Shown: positions 28,727 through 38,255 of the stretch, piece after piece
Layout: each line of letters begins with the position of its first letter
Numbering within the stretch: the first letter of the stretch is position 1
Assembly: GCF_004912145.1 (NCBI RefSeq)
Contig: NZ_STGT01000002.1
Location: 310,001-374,000, forward strand
Direction of reading: 5' to 3'
Length of the DNA stretch: 64,000 bases
Source: Peteryoungia rhizophila
GTDB lineage: Bacteria > Pseudomonadota > Alphaproteobacteria > Rhizobiales > Rhizobiaceae
The notes under the pieces: generated by a model
Seen by the model: only the letters and a program-made list of their open reading frames with translations
Database searches by the model: none
Told to the model about the DNA's origin: nothing
Program-made: the position numbers and the translations under genes

Positions 28727-30238
28727 GTGAAGGTGCCCAAGATCCACCTTTCGCGAAAGCTCATGCTGGTTTTGGGCGGAGTGCTCGTCACCCTCGGCGG
28801 CACGGGTGCCGCTGCCGTCTACATCGGTGCAGATACGCTTCTCGGTCCGTCCTATGCGGAGCTCAACGGGCTCGAATGCACCGAGGTCACTTCGGTCGAA
28901 ATCCATAAGAAGGATCGTTTCTGGGTCCGCACATTCGTCACGACCGACAAGCCCGGCGACGGGCTGACGCGCGTAAAGACGGCGCTGCGCGTGGCCATGG
29001 CGGTGCAGGAGAGCAAGAAGGCGGATCTGGTGCAGGTCGTCGTGCTCGATGTGAATGGTCCGAAGGATCGTTCGGGCATGCGCGGTCGCGCCGTCGGTGC
29101 GGATGTCGTCTATGTTCCCGATCCCGCCCACGTGCCGGAAGACGTCTCGGCGCGTATGTTCACGGCGCGGTACGTCGACGGTCTTGCTGCGCCGAACGGC
29201 GACTTCTTCGGCGAGCGGGTCGATATGCTCGAGGTCGATATCGAGGCGCTCGTTGCCAAGCTCAACGACCAGACCGATTGCGTGAAGTCTGAAACCGCCT
29301 TGCCGGAAGGCGACGGCCACGGCGCTCCGGCAGCCGGGCATGGCGAGAAGGCGGCCGAAGGCCATGGCGAAAGCGGTGGGCATGGTGAAGCCCCGGCCGA
29401 TGGGCATGGGGAGGCACCTGCCGACGCGCATGGCGAAACGCCAGCCGGCGAGCATGGCGAAGAGACCCCGGTTGCCGAACATGGTGCGGAGGAAAGCAAG
29501 GGCTGGATGGCCTCGCTGATGGGCATGGTCGGCCTCGGTGGCGATGAAGCGCCGGCCGAAGGCCACGCTGTTCCGGCGGATGGACACGGCGCTGTCGCTG
29601 AGGGCCATGAGGCACCGGCCGAGGATCATGCCGAACCTGCGTCCGTTGCGCATGGCGAGGACGAGACTGAAGCCGAGACGGATCATGTTGCGGCTTCCAC
29701 CGATACTCATGCGGAGCAACCGGCTGCCGACACCGGGCATGCCGACGAACAGACGGCGCATGGCCCTGCGGAAGACACGGCACCTCACGCTGAAGCCGCA
29801 GATCACGACGTTGCCGTCGATGAGGCTGCAGATCACAAGGCCTCCACAGAGGAAACGTCCGACACGGACGGGGGCTGGTTCGACTCGATCAAGGGTATGG
29901 TTGGCCTGGGAGGCTCCGAGGAGGAGGTCCCTAGCGAGGATACCGCTGCAAAGACCGAGCCTTCGCAAGACGCAGATGCTGCAAGCACCGACCATGGCGC
30001 TGCCTGGCTCGAACAGATGCGAGCGCAGCCGATTTCATCCGGTGGTGCCGTACAGCCGGCCGCCAAGCCCGAAGAGCACGGGGCTGCGACCGATGGGCAT
30101 GCACCGGTCGGGGAGCATGCCGCCGAGTCTGGCGATACCCACACCCAGGACGGTCATAGCGTTCCCGCCGAAGATGAGGCGGTCCTCCCGCCCAAGGCTA
30201 CGGCCAAGGGTGACGAACACGCCAAGGCCGGGCACTGA
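28727..30238 (+). CDS. Membrane-anchored protein with histidine-rich, metal-binding-like C-terminal half
   Basis: A 503-residue protein of unknown family, divergent from sitABCD. Residues about 10-30 are a hydrophobic segment (LMLVLGGVLVTLGGTGAAAVYI) that would act as a signal anchor. Residues 35-195 form a folded domain with two cysteines (GLECTEV and QTDCVKS) and many conserved-looking hydrophobics. Residues about 205-503 are low complexity, rich in H, E, A, D and P, with 28 histidines, mostly in GHGE, EHG or DHA contexts. The phrase GMVGLGG, preceded by a tryptophan-bearing hydrophobic stretch, occurs twice (GWMASLMGMVGLGG and GWFDSIKGMVGLGG). GTG 28727 is chosen because GGAG lies 9 bases before it. 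Periplasmic binding of Mn, Zn, Ni or Cu is a reasonable inference from composition and neighbours, not proven. Confidence 0.78.
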   Translation: MKVPKIHLSRKLMLVLGGVLVTLGGTGAAAVYIGADTLLGPSYAELNGLECTEVTSVEIHKKDRFWVRTFVTTDKPGDGLTRVKTALRVAMAVQESKKADLVQVVVLDVNGPKDRSGMRGRAVGADVVYVPDPAHVPEDVSARMFTARYVDGLAAPNGDFFGERVDMLEVDIEALVAKLNDQTDCVKSETALPEGDGHGAPAAGHGEKAAEGHGESGGHGEAPADGHGEAPADAHGETPAGEHGEETPVAEHGAEESKGWMASLMGMVGLGGDEAPAEGHAVPADGHGAVAEGHEAPAEDHAEPASVAHGEDETEAETDHVAASTDTHAEQPAADTGHADEQTAHGPAEDTAPHAEAADHDVAVDEAADHKASTEETSDTDGGWFDSIKGMVGLGGSEEEVPSEDTAAKTEPSQDADAASTDHGAAWLEQMRAQPISSGGAVQPAAKPEEHGAATDGHAPVGEHAAESGDTHTQDGHSVPAEDEAVLPPKATAKGDEHAKAGH

Positions 30239-30445
30239 AGCGGGCAATTGTCGTGTGGCCGGCCCGGACTTTCCGGGGGACTGCGATCCCGGTCTGCATC
30301 GCGACGCATTCGCTTATGGAGGCTGCAAGCCGCTGGCCCTGCCCGGTCGCGCGGATGGATGCATGACTTGTCTGTTCATGCCCATGGACAACTGACGGGT
30401 CGTCATCATCAGCGAATCCTGTAGTCTCTTGCCGGGAGGTCCCTT

Positions 30446-31837
30446 GTGACGCGATCGGGAACCATGGACCGCAATATTCTACTTCAGCAAGCTTCGGATT
30501 ATGCCTCCGGCGGCCGTCTCGCCGCCGACCTGACACAGCTCGTGGTACGGCCCTCGATCAGCCAGTCGGAGGGACGGCCGCAGGATCTTCTCGCCTATCT
30601 CGACGAGGACATGCGGCCTATGCTCGAAGGCATCGGGTTCGACTGCCGCATCTTCGACAATCCGCTGCCGAATGGCGCTCCTCTTCTCGTCGGGTGCCGG
30701 ATCGAGGATGAGGGGCTGCCGACCATCCTGATCTACGGACATGGCGATGTCTGCAACGGAGAGGCTGTGCGCTGGCGCGAGGGGCTTCATCCGTTCCGGA
30801 TGGTTGAGGAAGGTGACCGGCTCTACGGCCGGGGAACCGCCGACAACAAGATCCAGCATCTTATCAACATCAAGGCGCTGGAGACCGTGATTTCGGCGCA
30901 GGGCAAGCTCGGCTTCAACGTCAAGATCGTACTCGAAATGGCAGAGGAGACGGGATCGCTTGGACTGCGTGAATTTTTTGAGCGCGAGCGAGACCTGCTT
31001 GCGGCAGATGTTCTGATCGCCTCAGACGGACCAAGGCTGCAGGTCGATACGCCGACCATGTTCATGGGATCGCGCGGCGGTTTGAGCTTCGATCTTGTCG
31101 TAGACTTGAGGCCCGGGGACCATCATTCCGGCAATTTCGGCGGCTTGCTCGCCGATCCTGTTATCTTGCTCAGCCATGCCATCGCCGCGATCGTTGATCG
31201 GCGCGGCCAGATCCTCGTGCCGGAATGGCGTCCAACAAGTCTCACGCCCGATATTCGTGCGGCGCTGAAGGACCTCCCGCCACGCAGACACGATACTGAT
31301 TGGGGCGAGGCGGATCTCACGCCGTCCGAGCGCGTCTTCGGATGGAACTCGCTTGCCGTGCTGGCGATCTCGGCGGGTAATATCGCCAGTCCGCAGAACG
31401 CGATTTCCGGGTCCGCGCGGGCAACCTGCCAGCAGCGGTTCGTCGTCGGCACCGACATGGACGAGATCCTGCCAGCGCTACGGAGGCATCTCGATGCGGC
31501 AGGTTTTCCGATGGTAGAGGTCCGGCCGAAGGGCGCGGCCTTCAAGGCGACGCGTTTTCCGCCCGATCATCCCTGGGTGCGTTTCGTGGAGAAGTCGATC
31601 ACCGCGACGACGGGCAAGCAGCCGCATGTTCTGCCCAATCTCGCGGGGTCGCTGCCCAACGACGTCTTCACCGACGTCCTCGGCGTCCCGACGATCTGGA
31701 TTCCGCATGCGCACGCCGAATGCGGTCAGCATGGGCCGAACGAGCATGCGCTTCTGTCGATCGCGGAAGAAGGAATGCGGATCATGACGGGCCTCTTCCT
31801 CGATATCGGGGAAGGGCAGGCACCTGAACCGGGCTGA
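30446..31837 (+). CDS. M20 family dipeptidase/deacylase
   Basis: A 463-residue cytoplasmic di-zinc peptidase. Metal and catalytic motifs are present: YGHGDVCNGE (first His and Asp), RGTADNKIQHL (bridging Asp region), EMAEETGSLGL (catalytic and metal Glu pair), SDGPR, and a late HAHAECGQHGPNEH segment with the last histidine. The dimerisation or lid domain spans about residues 200-320. The length and motif spacing fit the M20 dipeptidase-like group rather than ArgE or DapE. GTG 30446 is chosen because GGGAGG is six bases upstream; ATG 30464 is an alternative. It has no operon partner, and its substrate is unknown. The 207-bp gap before it shows no gene. Confidence 0.88.
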   Translation: MTRSGTMDRNILLQQASDYASGGRLAADLTQLVVRPSISQSEGRPQDLLAYLDEDMRPMLEGIGFDCRIFDNPLPNGAPLLVGCRIEDEGLPTILIYGHGDVCNGEAVRWREGLHPFRMVEEGDRLYGRGTADNKIQHLINIKALETVISAQGKLGFNVKIVLEMAEETGSLGLREFFERERDLLAADVLIASDGPRLQVDTPTMFMGSRGGLSFDLVVDLRPGDHHSGNFGGLLADPVILLSHAIAAIVDRRGQILVPEWRPTSLTPDIRAALKDLPPRRHDTDWGEADLTPSERVFGWNSLAVLAISAGNIASPQNAISGSARATCQQRFVVGTDMDEILPALRRHLDAAGFPMVEVRPKGAAFKATRFPPDHPWVRFVEKSITATTGKQPHVLPNLAGSLPNDVFTDVLGVPTIWIPHAHAECGQHGPNEHALLSIAEEGMRIMTGLFLDIGEGQAPEPG

Positions 31838-31858
31838 CATCGATATCGCGGCTCGAAC

Positions 31859-31891
31859 AAAAAATCCCGGACCTCCTGCGAGATCCGGGAT
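31859..31891 (-). terminator. Rho-independent terminator after lysS
   Basis: On the minus strand an 8-bp stem with arms ATCCCGGA and TCCGGGAT and a 12-base loop is followed by six T residues. It lies 25 bp after the lysS stop and may also act on the convergent dipeptidase transcript. Confidence 0.8.
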
Positions 31892-31915
31892 CTGGACTTT
31901 GGCTCTGTCGCGCGC

Positions 31916-33412
31916 TCAGTCGTTGCGGTTGCGCCGCGCCGGGAAGAGGATGATGTCGCGGATCGACGGAGCGTTGGTGAGCAGCATGACGAGGCGGTCG
32001 ACGCCGATGCCGAGGCCACCGGCGGGGGGCATGCCCTGGTCGATGGCATCGAGGAACTCGTCGTCGAGCTGCTTGTCCTTTTCGCCGCGCGAATGGGCTT
32101 GTTCGAGCTGCTCGACCATGCGCTTGCGCTGTTCTTCCGGGTCGTTGAGTTCGGAAAATGCGTTGCCGACTTCCCAGGCGTTGCAATAGGTCTCGAAACG
32201 CTCGACGAGACGCGGTTCGCCCGGCACTTCCTTGGCGAAGGGCGAGATGTCCTTGGGGAAGTGGGTTACGTGGCTCGGCTGAATCAGCGTGCCCTCGACC
32301 TTTTCCTCGAAGATGAAGGCGAGGCATTCGCCCCAGGTCCAGTCCTTCTCGACTTCAAAGCCGGCAGCCTTGGCGGCGGTGCGGGCTTCCTCGTCGGTCT
32401 TCATGGCGAGGAGATCTATGCCGGTTGCTTCCTTGACGGCGTCGGGCATGGGCACGCGCTTGAACGGGCCCTTGAAGGAGATTTCCTTGTCACCGAATTT
32501 GATGTCCGTGGTGCCATGGATGGAGACGGCCAGCGTCTCGAACATGCGCTCGACGAGGCCCATGATGTCCTCGTAATCGGCGTATGCCCAGTAGCATTCC
32601 AGCATGGTGAATTCGGGGTTGTGGCGGGTCGACACACCTTCGTTGCGGAAGTTGCGGTTGACCTCGAAGACCTTGTCGGCAAGGCCTGAGACCAGCGTGC
32701 GCTTCAGGAACAGTTCCGGCGCGATGCGTAGGTACATGTCCATCTTCAGCGTGTTGTGGTGGGTCTTGAAGGGCTCGGCCGTTGCGCCGCCATAGACGGT
32801 CTGCAGCATCGGGGTCTCGACTTCGAGGAAGCCTTCGGCCTCCATGAAGCGGCGGATGCCGGACACGATCTTCGAGCGCTGCTGGAAGCGGAGCTTGGAT
32901 TCCTCGTTGGTGAGGATGTCGAGATGGCGCTTTCGGTAGCGCAGCTCGATGTCAGCAAGACCATGATACTTCTCCGGCATGGGCAGGAGCGTCTTGGTCA
33001 GCATGGTGATTTCATGGGCGTTGATGGTCAGCTCGCCGCGCTTGGTGCGGCGGACCTGGCCGGTGACGCCGATGATATCGCCGAGGTCGATCATCGGCAG
33101 AAGAGCGCGGGCCTCTTCCGGGGTTGTGTCCTTGTGGGAGAAGATCTGGATCTTGCCCGAGGCATCATGGATATCCATGAACATGCCGGAATTGCGCGAG
33201 GAATAGACGCGACCAGCGACCGTGATGATGTCATCAGACACCTGGTCGAGCTCAAGGCCCTCGTATTTTTCGGCGAACTCCGCATTGGTCATCGTGCGGT
33301 GGAAATGCGCCGGATAGACGTCACCGACCTTTTCACGCAGCAGCGCGAGCTTCTGGCGGCGGACTTCCGTCGGGTCGGAGGAGAGGGCGGTTTCAGGTGT
33401 CTGTTCGGTCAT
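31916..33412 (-). CDS. lysS: Lysyl-tRNA synthetase, class II
   Basis: Charges tRNA-Lys with lysine. At 498 residues it has the class II LysRS layout. An OB-fold anticodon-binding domain at about 55-165 (ITVAGRVYSSRNSGMFMDIHD, VTGQVRRTKRGELTI) precedes the catalytic core. In the core, motif 2 reads FRNEGVSTRHNPEFTMLECY and motif 3 reads GLGIGVDRLVML near the C-terminus. The IELRYRKRHLDIL segment is characteristic. Co-directional with gltX upstream, with 170 bp between them that holds a palindromic repeat element. A clear terminator follows. Both synthetases being adjacent is familiar from rhizobia. Confidence 0.97.
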   Translation of the reverse strand: MTEQTPETALSSDPTEVRRQKLALLREKVGDVYPAHFHRTMTNAEFAEKYEGLELDQVSDDIITVAGRVYSSRNSGMFMDIHDASGKIQIFSHKDTTPEEARALLPMIDLGDIIGVTGQVRRTKRGELTINAHEITMLTKTLLPMPEKYHGLADIELRYRKRHLDILTNEESKLRFQQRSKIVSGIRRFMEAEGFLEVETPMLQTVYGGATAEPFKTHHNTLKMDMYLRIAPELFLKRTLVSGLADKVFEVNRNFRNEGVSTRHNPEFTMLECYWAYADYEDIMGLVERMFETLAVSIHGTTDIKFGDKEISFKGPFKRVPMPDAVKEATGIDLLAMKTDEEARTAAKAAGFEVEKDWTWGECLAFIFEEKVEGTLIQPSHVTHFPKDISPFAKEVPGEPRLVERFETYCNAWEVGNAFSELNDPEEQRKRMVEQLEQAHSRGEKDKQLDDEFLDAIDQGMPPAGGLGIGVDRLVMLLTNAPSIRDIILFPARRNRND

Positions 33413-33473
33413 CGTGTGAATGCCTTCTACGGCTTTGTTCGTTTCAGTTCGCCGGTGCGGCTGGCTCGGTCAA

Positions 33474-33576
33474 CCCTCCCCCTTGTGGGGAAGGTCGGAG
33501 CGAAGCGACGGGGAGGGGAGGCGTCTTGCTCGGGGCAAAAACCCCTCCCCAGCCCCTCCCCACGAGGGGGAGGGGC
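33474..33576. repeat. Extragenic palindromic element between gltX and lysS
   Basis: Inverted repeat with CCCTCCCCCTTGTGGGGAAGG at the left and a CCCCTCCCCACGAGGGGGAGG-like stem at the right (both described by core), plus internal GGGGAGGGG / CCCCTCCCC arms. Same type as the elements at 19579 and 55792. Confidence 0.75.
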
Positions 33577-33582
33577 TTTCCC

Positions 33583-35040
33583 TCAGTTCTGTGCACCCGC
33601 CATCGCGGTCAGCACCTGGATCGCCACCTTCAACCGCTGGCGCACGACCGAGCGGCCGAGCAGCGCCATACTGTCAAACAGCGGCAGCGAGCGCTGGCTG
33701 CCGGAGACGGCGACGAAGAGGGGCGGGGTGACGACGCGGAGCTTCTTTTCCATGCGTTCGGAGATCGCGCGCAGCTCTTCCTCGATGGTCGTGACGTTCC
33801 ATTCGAGGATCTTTTCGAGATCCGCCTGAACGGTGGTGACGATTTCGAGCGTCTCGGCCGGGCTGGTCTTCAACCCGCCAAAGGAGGCGGGCGTCAGGCC
33901 GACGTCGTTGGCGAGCAGGAAGCCGGCAAGCGGCGGGACTTCGCCGAGCTTGGTGACGCGGCTCTGGGCGAGCTTCAGGCCTTCCACCAGACGGTCATTT
34001 TCCATCGACCAGTCGAGGACGCGGGCGACGAAGTCTTCCGGTGAAAGCTTTTCGCGCAGCCAGCGGCCGTTCAGCCAGTCAAGCTTCTGGATGTCGAAGA
34101 TCGCGCCGGCCTTGGAGAGGTTGTCGGGGTCGAACTTTGCGATCAGCTCTTCCATCGACAGCAGCTCTTCGCCTTCTGCGATCTGGATGAAGAACAGGCC
34201 GAGGAAGTTCATCAGGGCTTCCGGCAGGTAGCCGAGGGCCGAGTAATAGGAGATCGAGGTCGGGTTCTTGCGCTTCGAGAGCTTCGACTTGTCGTGATTG
34301 CGCATCAGCGACAGGTGCATGAAGACAGGCGGCTCGAGACCGAGATGCTTGTAGATCAGGATGTGCTTCGGGACCGATGCCAGCCACTCCTCGCCGCGGG
34401 CGACGTGGGTGATCTTCATCATGTGGTCGTCGACGACGTTGGCCATGTGATAGGTCGGCATGCCATCGCCCTTGAGCAATACCTGCATGTCGACGCTTTC
34501 CCACGGGATCGACACGTCGCCGTAGACGCCGTCGTGGAAATCGCAGGAGCCTTCGGTCGGCACCTTGAGGCGCACGACATGCGGCTCGCCGGCTTCGACA
34601 CGAGCGGTGACTTCTTCGGCCTTCAGATGCAGGCAGAGGCCGTCATAACCGGGCGGCTTGCCGGCTGCGCGCTGCGCTTCGCGCATGCTCTCCAAGCGTT
34701 CGGGCGTGCAGAAGCAACGGAAGGCGCCGCCATTGTCGAGCATCTTGTCGACGAAGGGGCGGTAGAGATCCTTGCGCTCGGACTGGCGATAGGGACCATA
34801 AGGGCCGCCGACATCGGGGCCTTCCGACCAGGTGAGGCCTGTCCATATCAGCGCGTCCAGAACCTTCTGCTCGAACTCGGCGGTCGAGCGGGTCGCGTCG
34901 GTGTCCTCGATGCGCAGGATGAACTCGCCGTCGAATTTCTTCGCGAAGAGGTAGTTGAACAGCGCGATATAGGCGGTCCCGACATGGGGTTCGCCGGTCG
35001 GGGAGGGTGCGATGCGGACGCGGACGCCGGAATTGGTCAT
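33583..35040 (-). CDS. gltX: Glutamyl-tRNA synthetase
   Basis: A 485-residue class I synthetase. The ATP-binding HIGH motif appears as HVGT in RIAPSPTGEPHVGTAY, the KMSKS loop as KLSKRKNPTS, and FILRIEDTDATRS is the classic GluRS stretch. The C-terminal 170 residues form the helical anticodon-binding domain. Alphaproteobacteria often carry two GluRS genes, one of which may also charge tRNA-Gln; which type this is cannot be told from motifs alone. The ATG at 35040 aligns with family starts, so the 40-residue in-frame extension is not used. It is followed by lysS. Confidence 0.96.
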   Translation of the reverse strand: MTNSGVRVRIAPSPTGEPHVGTAYIALFNYLFAKKFDGEFILRIEDTDATRSTAEFEQKVLDALIWTGLTWSEGPDVGGPYGPYRQSERKDLYRPFVDKMLDNGGAFRCFCTPERLESMREAQRAAGKPPGYDGLCLHLKAEEVTARVEAGEPHVVRLKVPTEGSCDFHDGVYGDVSIPWESVDMQVLLKGDGMPTYHMANVVDDHMMKITHVARGEEWLASVPKHILIYKHLGLEPPVFMHLSLMRNHDKSKLSKRKNPTSISYYSALGYLPEALMNFLGLFFIQIAEGEELLSMEELIAKFDPDNLSKAGAIFDIQKLDWLNGRWLREKLSPEDFVARVLDWSMENDRLVEGLKLAQSRVTKLGEVPPLAGFLLANDVGLTPASFGGLKTSPAETLEIVTTVQADLEKILEWNVTTIEEELRAISERMEKKLRVVTPPLFVAVSGSQRSLPLFDSMALLGRSVVRQRLKVAIQVLTAMAGAQN

Positions 35041-35435
35041 GAACTCAGCTCGTGGTGCGTGCGGGGACCAGACGCACAAGCGCCGGATCGACAAGGTTAT
35101 GAGACTGCCTTTGATGGCTGCGCGGACAGGAACAGGCGGCAAATGTGCCGCCTGTTCCACCGGCTGGCCTTAGGCCATATTCATGGCCTTGCGTCAAGAA
35201 AAACCACGGAAACCGGTGGGATCCGGCCCGGCTGCAAAAATTTCTAAAAAAATCGATCGGCAATGGGAACCCGTCGGCGGGTGTGGCGTTATTTGCTGCA
35301 GAGCGCAGGTCATGTCTGGCAAATGCGAGGATCAGAGAAGTCGGTGCCCCCGCCACTTTTTCCCTCGGATGACCCAGGCAAGCGAGCCCCTTAACCGCAA
35401 GGCCGGCGCTCTCCCCAAGTCCCCGCCCCAAAGGA
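35041..35435. other. 395-bp non-coding region upstream of gltX
   Basis: No convincing gene. On the minus strand TTGACG near 35194-35199 could be the -35 box of the gltX promoter. Just downstream is the palindrome GGCCATATTCATGGCC (35173-35188). A poly-A/T run (35237-35255) and the left side of a bidirectional terminator complete the region. A small minus-strand open frame here has no recognisable product. Confidence 0.4.
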
Positions 35436-35467
35436 AAACCCGTGTCCGCCGACACGGGTTTTTCTTT
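35436..35467. terminator. Strong bidirectional terminator
   Basis: An 11-bp perfect stem (arms AAACCCGTGTC and GACACGGGTTT, 4-base loop) with A-run before and T-run after. It lies 28 bp beyond the stop of the minus-strand permease gene and would end that transcript. Confidence 0.85.
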
Positions 35468-35494
35468 GCGCGTTCCTTGCCGTCACGCTTCACC

Positions 35495-37264
35495 TTATCG
35501 AACGGGCCAGACCATGAGGAGGGCCGGAACGGAGACGAGCACGATCAGGATCGACAATGGCAAGCCCAGGCGCGGGTAATCGGAGAACTTGTAGCCTCCG
35601 GGTCCCATGACCAGCGTGTTGCACTGATGACCGATGGGGGTGAGGAAGTCGCAACCGGCACCGATCGCGACCGCCATCAGGAAGGCCTCCGGCTTGTAGC
35701 TGAGGCCGCTCGCGAAGCTCGCGGCGATCGGCGCCATGACCAGCACGGTGGCTGCATTGTTGAGGAAAGGCGTCACGGCCATCGCCGTCAGCAGGATGAT
35801 GGCAACGGCGCCCCAGACCGGCAGGCCTCCCGCGACAGCGTTCAGCCAGCCGGCGATCACGTCGCTGCCGCCGGATGTGCGCAGCGTATCGGCGACGGGG
35901 ATCAGAGCGGCGAGCATGACCAGGATCGGCCCATCGACCGCCCGATAGACTTCACTGACCGGAATGACGCCGAAGGCCACCATGGCGAGGGCGGCCGCGA
36001 AGAAGGCGATCGCTACAGGTGCCAGCCCGAGCGCCGTGGATCCCATGGCGATGACCAGGATGGCGAGGGGGATGACGATGTTGCGGCTGGTGCCGAGCAG
36101 GATCTCGCGTTCGGCGAGCGGCAGGCAACCCAGTTCGGTCAGGATTGCCGGCATCTGTTGGCGCAGTCCCTGGAGCAGCACGACATCGCCGGAGCGCAGG
36201 GTGAGCTGGCCGAGGCGTTCGCGGATGCGTTTTCCCTGGCGGCTGACGGCAAGCAGGTTCACGCCATAGGTATGGACGAGCGAGAGCTCGCTGGTCGTCT
36301 GGCCGATCAAAGGTGAACCGCGCCCGATCACGGCCTCGACAGACGAGATGTCGCCTCGGGTCTTAATGTCGCCGTCGGTATTGCCAGACAGGCTGAGATT
36401 GCCCTGCGAGACGATCCGGTCGAGTGCTTCGGACGCGCCTTCCAGCAGGAGCGTGTCTTCCGCGTGCAGCAGGACGTCCGGGAAAGGCGAAAGGCGCGTG
36501 TGACCGCGCAGGATGGCGGTTGCCGTCACCTCGCCGTGTGACGTCTGCAACAATTGGTGCAGCGTCTTGCCGACGAATGGCGACTGGCGGGTGATCATGG
36601 CTTCGGTTGCGAAGCTCGAACTCTCCAGGGCCTCCTGCAATGACGGGTTCTGGTTCTCCCGGCGTGGCACCAGCCAGTAGAAGAAGATCAGAAAGACGAT
36701 ACCGGCGGCAGTCAGCAGTCCACCGACCGGTGTGAAGTCGAACATGGAAAATGGCTGGCCGGTCATTTCTTCCCGCAGCCGGGATACCGCTATGTTCGGC
36801 GAGGTGCCGATCTGCGTCATCAGCCCCCCGAGCAGGGCCGCGAAGGCCATCGGCATCAGGAAGACGGAAGGTGGCACGCTGGATCTGCGGGCGAACTGAA
36901 AAGCCACCGGCATCATGATGGCGAGCGCGCCGATGTTCTTGATGAAGGCGGAGAGAATGGCCACCGTGAGGAGAAGGAGAAGCATCTGTCCATGCAACGC
37001 GGTGAGCGCCGGGAAGAACCGTTTGATGGCAAGATCGACCACGCCGGACCGCGCAACACCGGCGCTGACCACCAGAGCGCTGCCGACAATGATCACGATG
37101 TCGTCGGAGAAGCCCGAAAAAGCCTCGCCCGGAGGAACCAGGCCGACGGCGACGGCCACGACCAGGGCACAGCAGGCAATCACATCGTAGCGGAATCTCT
37201 CCCAAAGGAAGGCCGCCATCATCATGGCTATTATGCCAAAGGCGAGGATCTGCTCATATGTCAT
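35495..37264 (-). CDS. SLC13-family anion permease with two RCK_C (TrkA-C) domains
   Basis: A 589-residue inner-membrane transporter. About five N-terminal helices (residues 1-200), with FSDDIVIIVGSALVVSAGVARSG, precede two cytoplasmic RCK_C domains at about 205-375 (HGEVTATAILRGHTRLSPFPDV; YGVNLLAVSRQGKRIRERL). Six or more helices follow, with TPFLNNAATVLVMAP near 500. This organisation is that of SAC1-like or DASS-type permeases that move sulfate, dicarboxylates or other anions using sodium or protons. The substrate is unknown. The ATG at 37264 fits the first helix; upstream in-frame extension lacks support. It is a single-gene unit, with no neighbour explaining its role. Confidence 0.87.
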   Translation of the reverse strand: MTYEQILAFGIIAMMMAAFLWERFRYDVIACCALVVAVAVGLVPPGEAFSGFSDDIVIIVGSALVVSAGVARSGVVDLAIKRFFPALTALHGQMLLLLLTVAILSAFIKNIGALAIMMPVAFQFARRSSVPPSVFLMPMAFAALLGGLMTQIGTSPNIAVSRLREEMTGQPFSMFDFTPVGGLLTAAGIVFLIFFYWLVPRRENQNPSLQEALESSSFATEAMITRQSPFVGKTLHQLLQTSHGEVTATAILRGHTRLSPFPDVLLHAEDTLLLEGASEALDRIVSQGNLSLSGNTDGDIKTRGDISSVEAVIGRGSPLIGQTTSELSLVHTYGVNLLAVSRQGKRIRERLGQLTLRSGDVVLLQGLRQQMPAILTELGCLPLAEREILLGTSRNIVIPLAILVIAMGSTALGLAPVAIAFFAAALAMVAFGVIPVSEVYRAVDGPILVMLAALIPVADTLRTSGGSDVIAGWLNAVAGGLPVWGAVAIILLTAMAVTPFLNNAATVLVMAPIAASFASGLSYKPEAFLMAVAIGAGCDFLTPIGHQCNTLVMGPGGYKFSDYPRLGLPLSILIVLVSVPALLMVWPVR

Positions 37265-37362
37265 GGGGTTCCGGCGTGATGCTGGCTTTGTGAGAAAAGG
37301 CCTAAGTGCTGGCGAGACGTCTGGCAAGGGCCGATCGGTTCCAGCGCTTCTCTTCGCCAGGG

Positions 37363-37389
37363 AAAAGGCCCGTCTGAGCGACGGGCCTT
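37363..37389 (-). terminator. Rho-independent terminator after the terC-family gene
   Basis: On the minus strand arms AAGGCCCGTC and GACGGGCCTT form a 10-bp stem with a 5-base loop followed by TTTTCC, 25 bp after the stop. Confidence 0.85.
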
Positions 37390-37413
37390 CCCGAGGTCAA
37401 GCTTCAGCCGTGA

Positions 37414-38172
37414 TCAGTGGGTGGTCAGGTTGAGCTTTCGATCCCTCTCGCGCTTGCGTCGCGCAAACATGTTGAGCACCTCGACCAGGGCCGAGAAGGC
37501 CATGGCGGCATAGACGTAGCCCTTCGGCACATGGAAGCCCATGCCTTCGGCGATCAGCGTCGTGCCGATCATCATGAGGAAGGCCAGGGCCAGCATGACG
37601 ATTGTCGGGTTCTTCTCGATGAAATTCGCCAGCGGAGTGGCCGCGACGAGCATGACGGTTACAGCCGCCACCACAGCGACCACCATGATCGGGACATGCG
37701 GCGTCATGCCGACAGCGGTGATGATGCTGTCGATCGAGAAGACGAGGTCGAGCAGCAGGATCTGCCCGATGGCGCTCGCGAAGGTGGTCGATGCGGTCGA
37801 GGCTATGAAGTCCTCTTCCTTGTCGACGGGGTCGACACTGTGGTGGATTTCCTTCGTGGCCTTCCAGACCAGGAAGAGACCACCGGCGATCAGGATCATG
37901 TCCTTCCAGGAGAAGCCCTGGCCGAACAGTTCGAAGACCGGCGTGGTCAATTGCACGATCCAGGCAACGGTGCCCAGCAGTGCGAGGCGCATGACGAGAG
38001 CGAGGCCGATGCCGATCCGTCTCGCCTTTTCGCGCATTTCCTGCGGCAGCTTGTTGGTCAGGATCGAGATGAAGATCAGGTTATCGATGCCGAGGACGAT
38101 CTCCATGACGACCAGCGTCACGAGTGCGACCCAGGCGGCGGGGTCCTGAAGGAGCGGAATAATATCCTGCAT
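37414..38172 (-). CDS. TerC-family integral membrane protein
   Basis: A 252-residue protein with about seven hydrophobic segments and the TerC signatures: [20 protein letters not shown] near the N-terminus and [18 protein letters not shown] in the middle. The aspartates in GIDN and SID are those thought to bind metal. Related proteins (Alx, MntP-like TerC members) take part in manganese efflux or tellurite resistance. The 21-residue upstream in-frame stretch is rejected because family starts match ATG 38172. Only 84 bp separate it from the tetR gene on the same strand; no yybP-ykoY-type leader fits there. Confidence 0.9.
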   Translation of the reverse strand: MQDIIPLLQDPAAWVALVTLVVMEIVLGIDNLIFISILTNKLPQEMREKARRIGIGLALVMRLALLGTVAWIVQLTTPVFELFGQGFSWKDMILIAGGLFLVWKATKEIHHSVDPVDKEEDFIASTASTTFASAIGQILLLDLVFSIDSIITAVGMTPHVPIMVVAVVAAVTVMLVAATPLANFIEKNPTIVMLALAFLMMIGTTLIAEGMGFHVPKGYVYAAMAFSALVEVLNMFARRKRERDRKLNLTTH

Positions 38173-38255
38173 GAAGGGGTTCCATGGATTGGGAAGGGAC
38201 CCGCAGGAGATGGGACAAATTGGCGCACATGGCAAGGGCCGGCGTCAAGCCGACC

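Noticed and set aside
35041..35435. 6S RNA, SRP RNA or cobalamin riboswitch in the gap before gltX
   Set aside because: No long bulged hairpin, conserved loop or box was found; left as an undetermined non-coding region.
38173..38255. yybP-ykoY manganese riboswitch upstream of the TerC gene
   Set aside because: Only 83 bp are available and none of the expected paired elements could be drawn.
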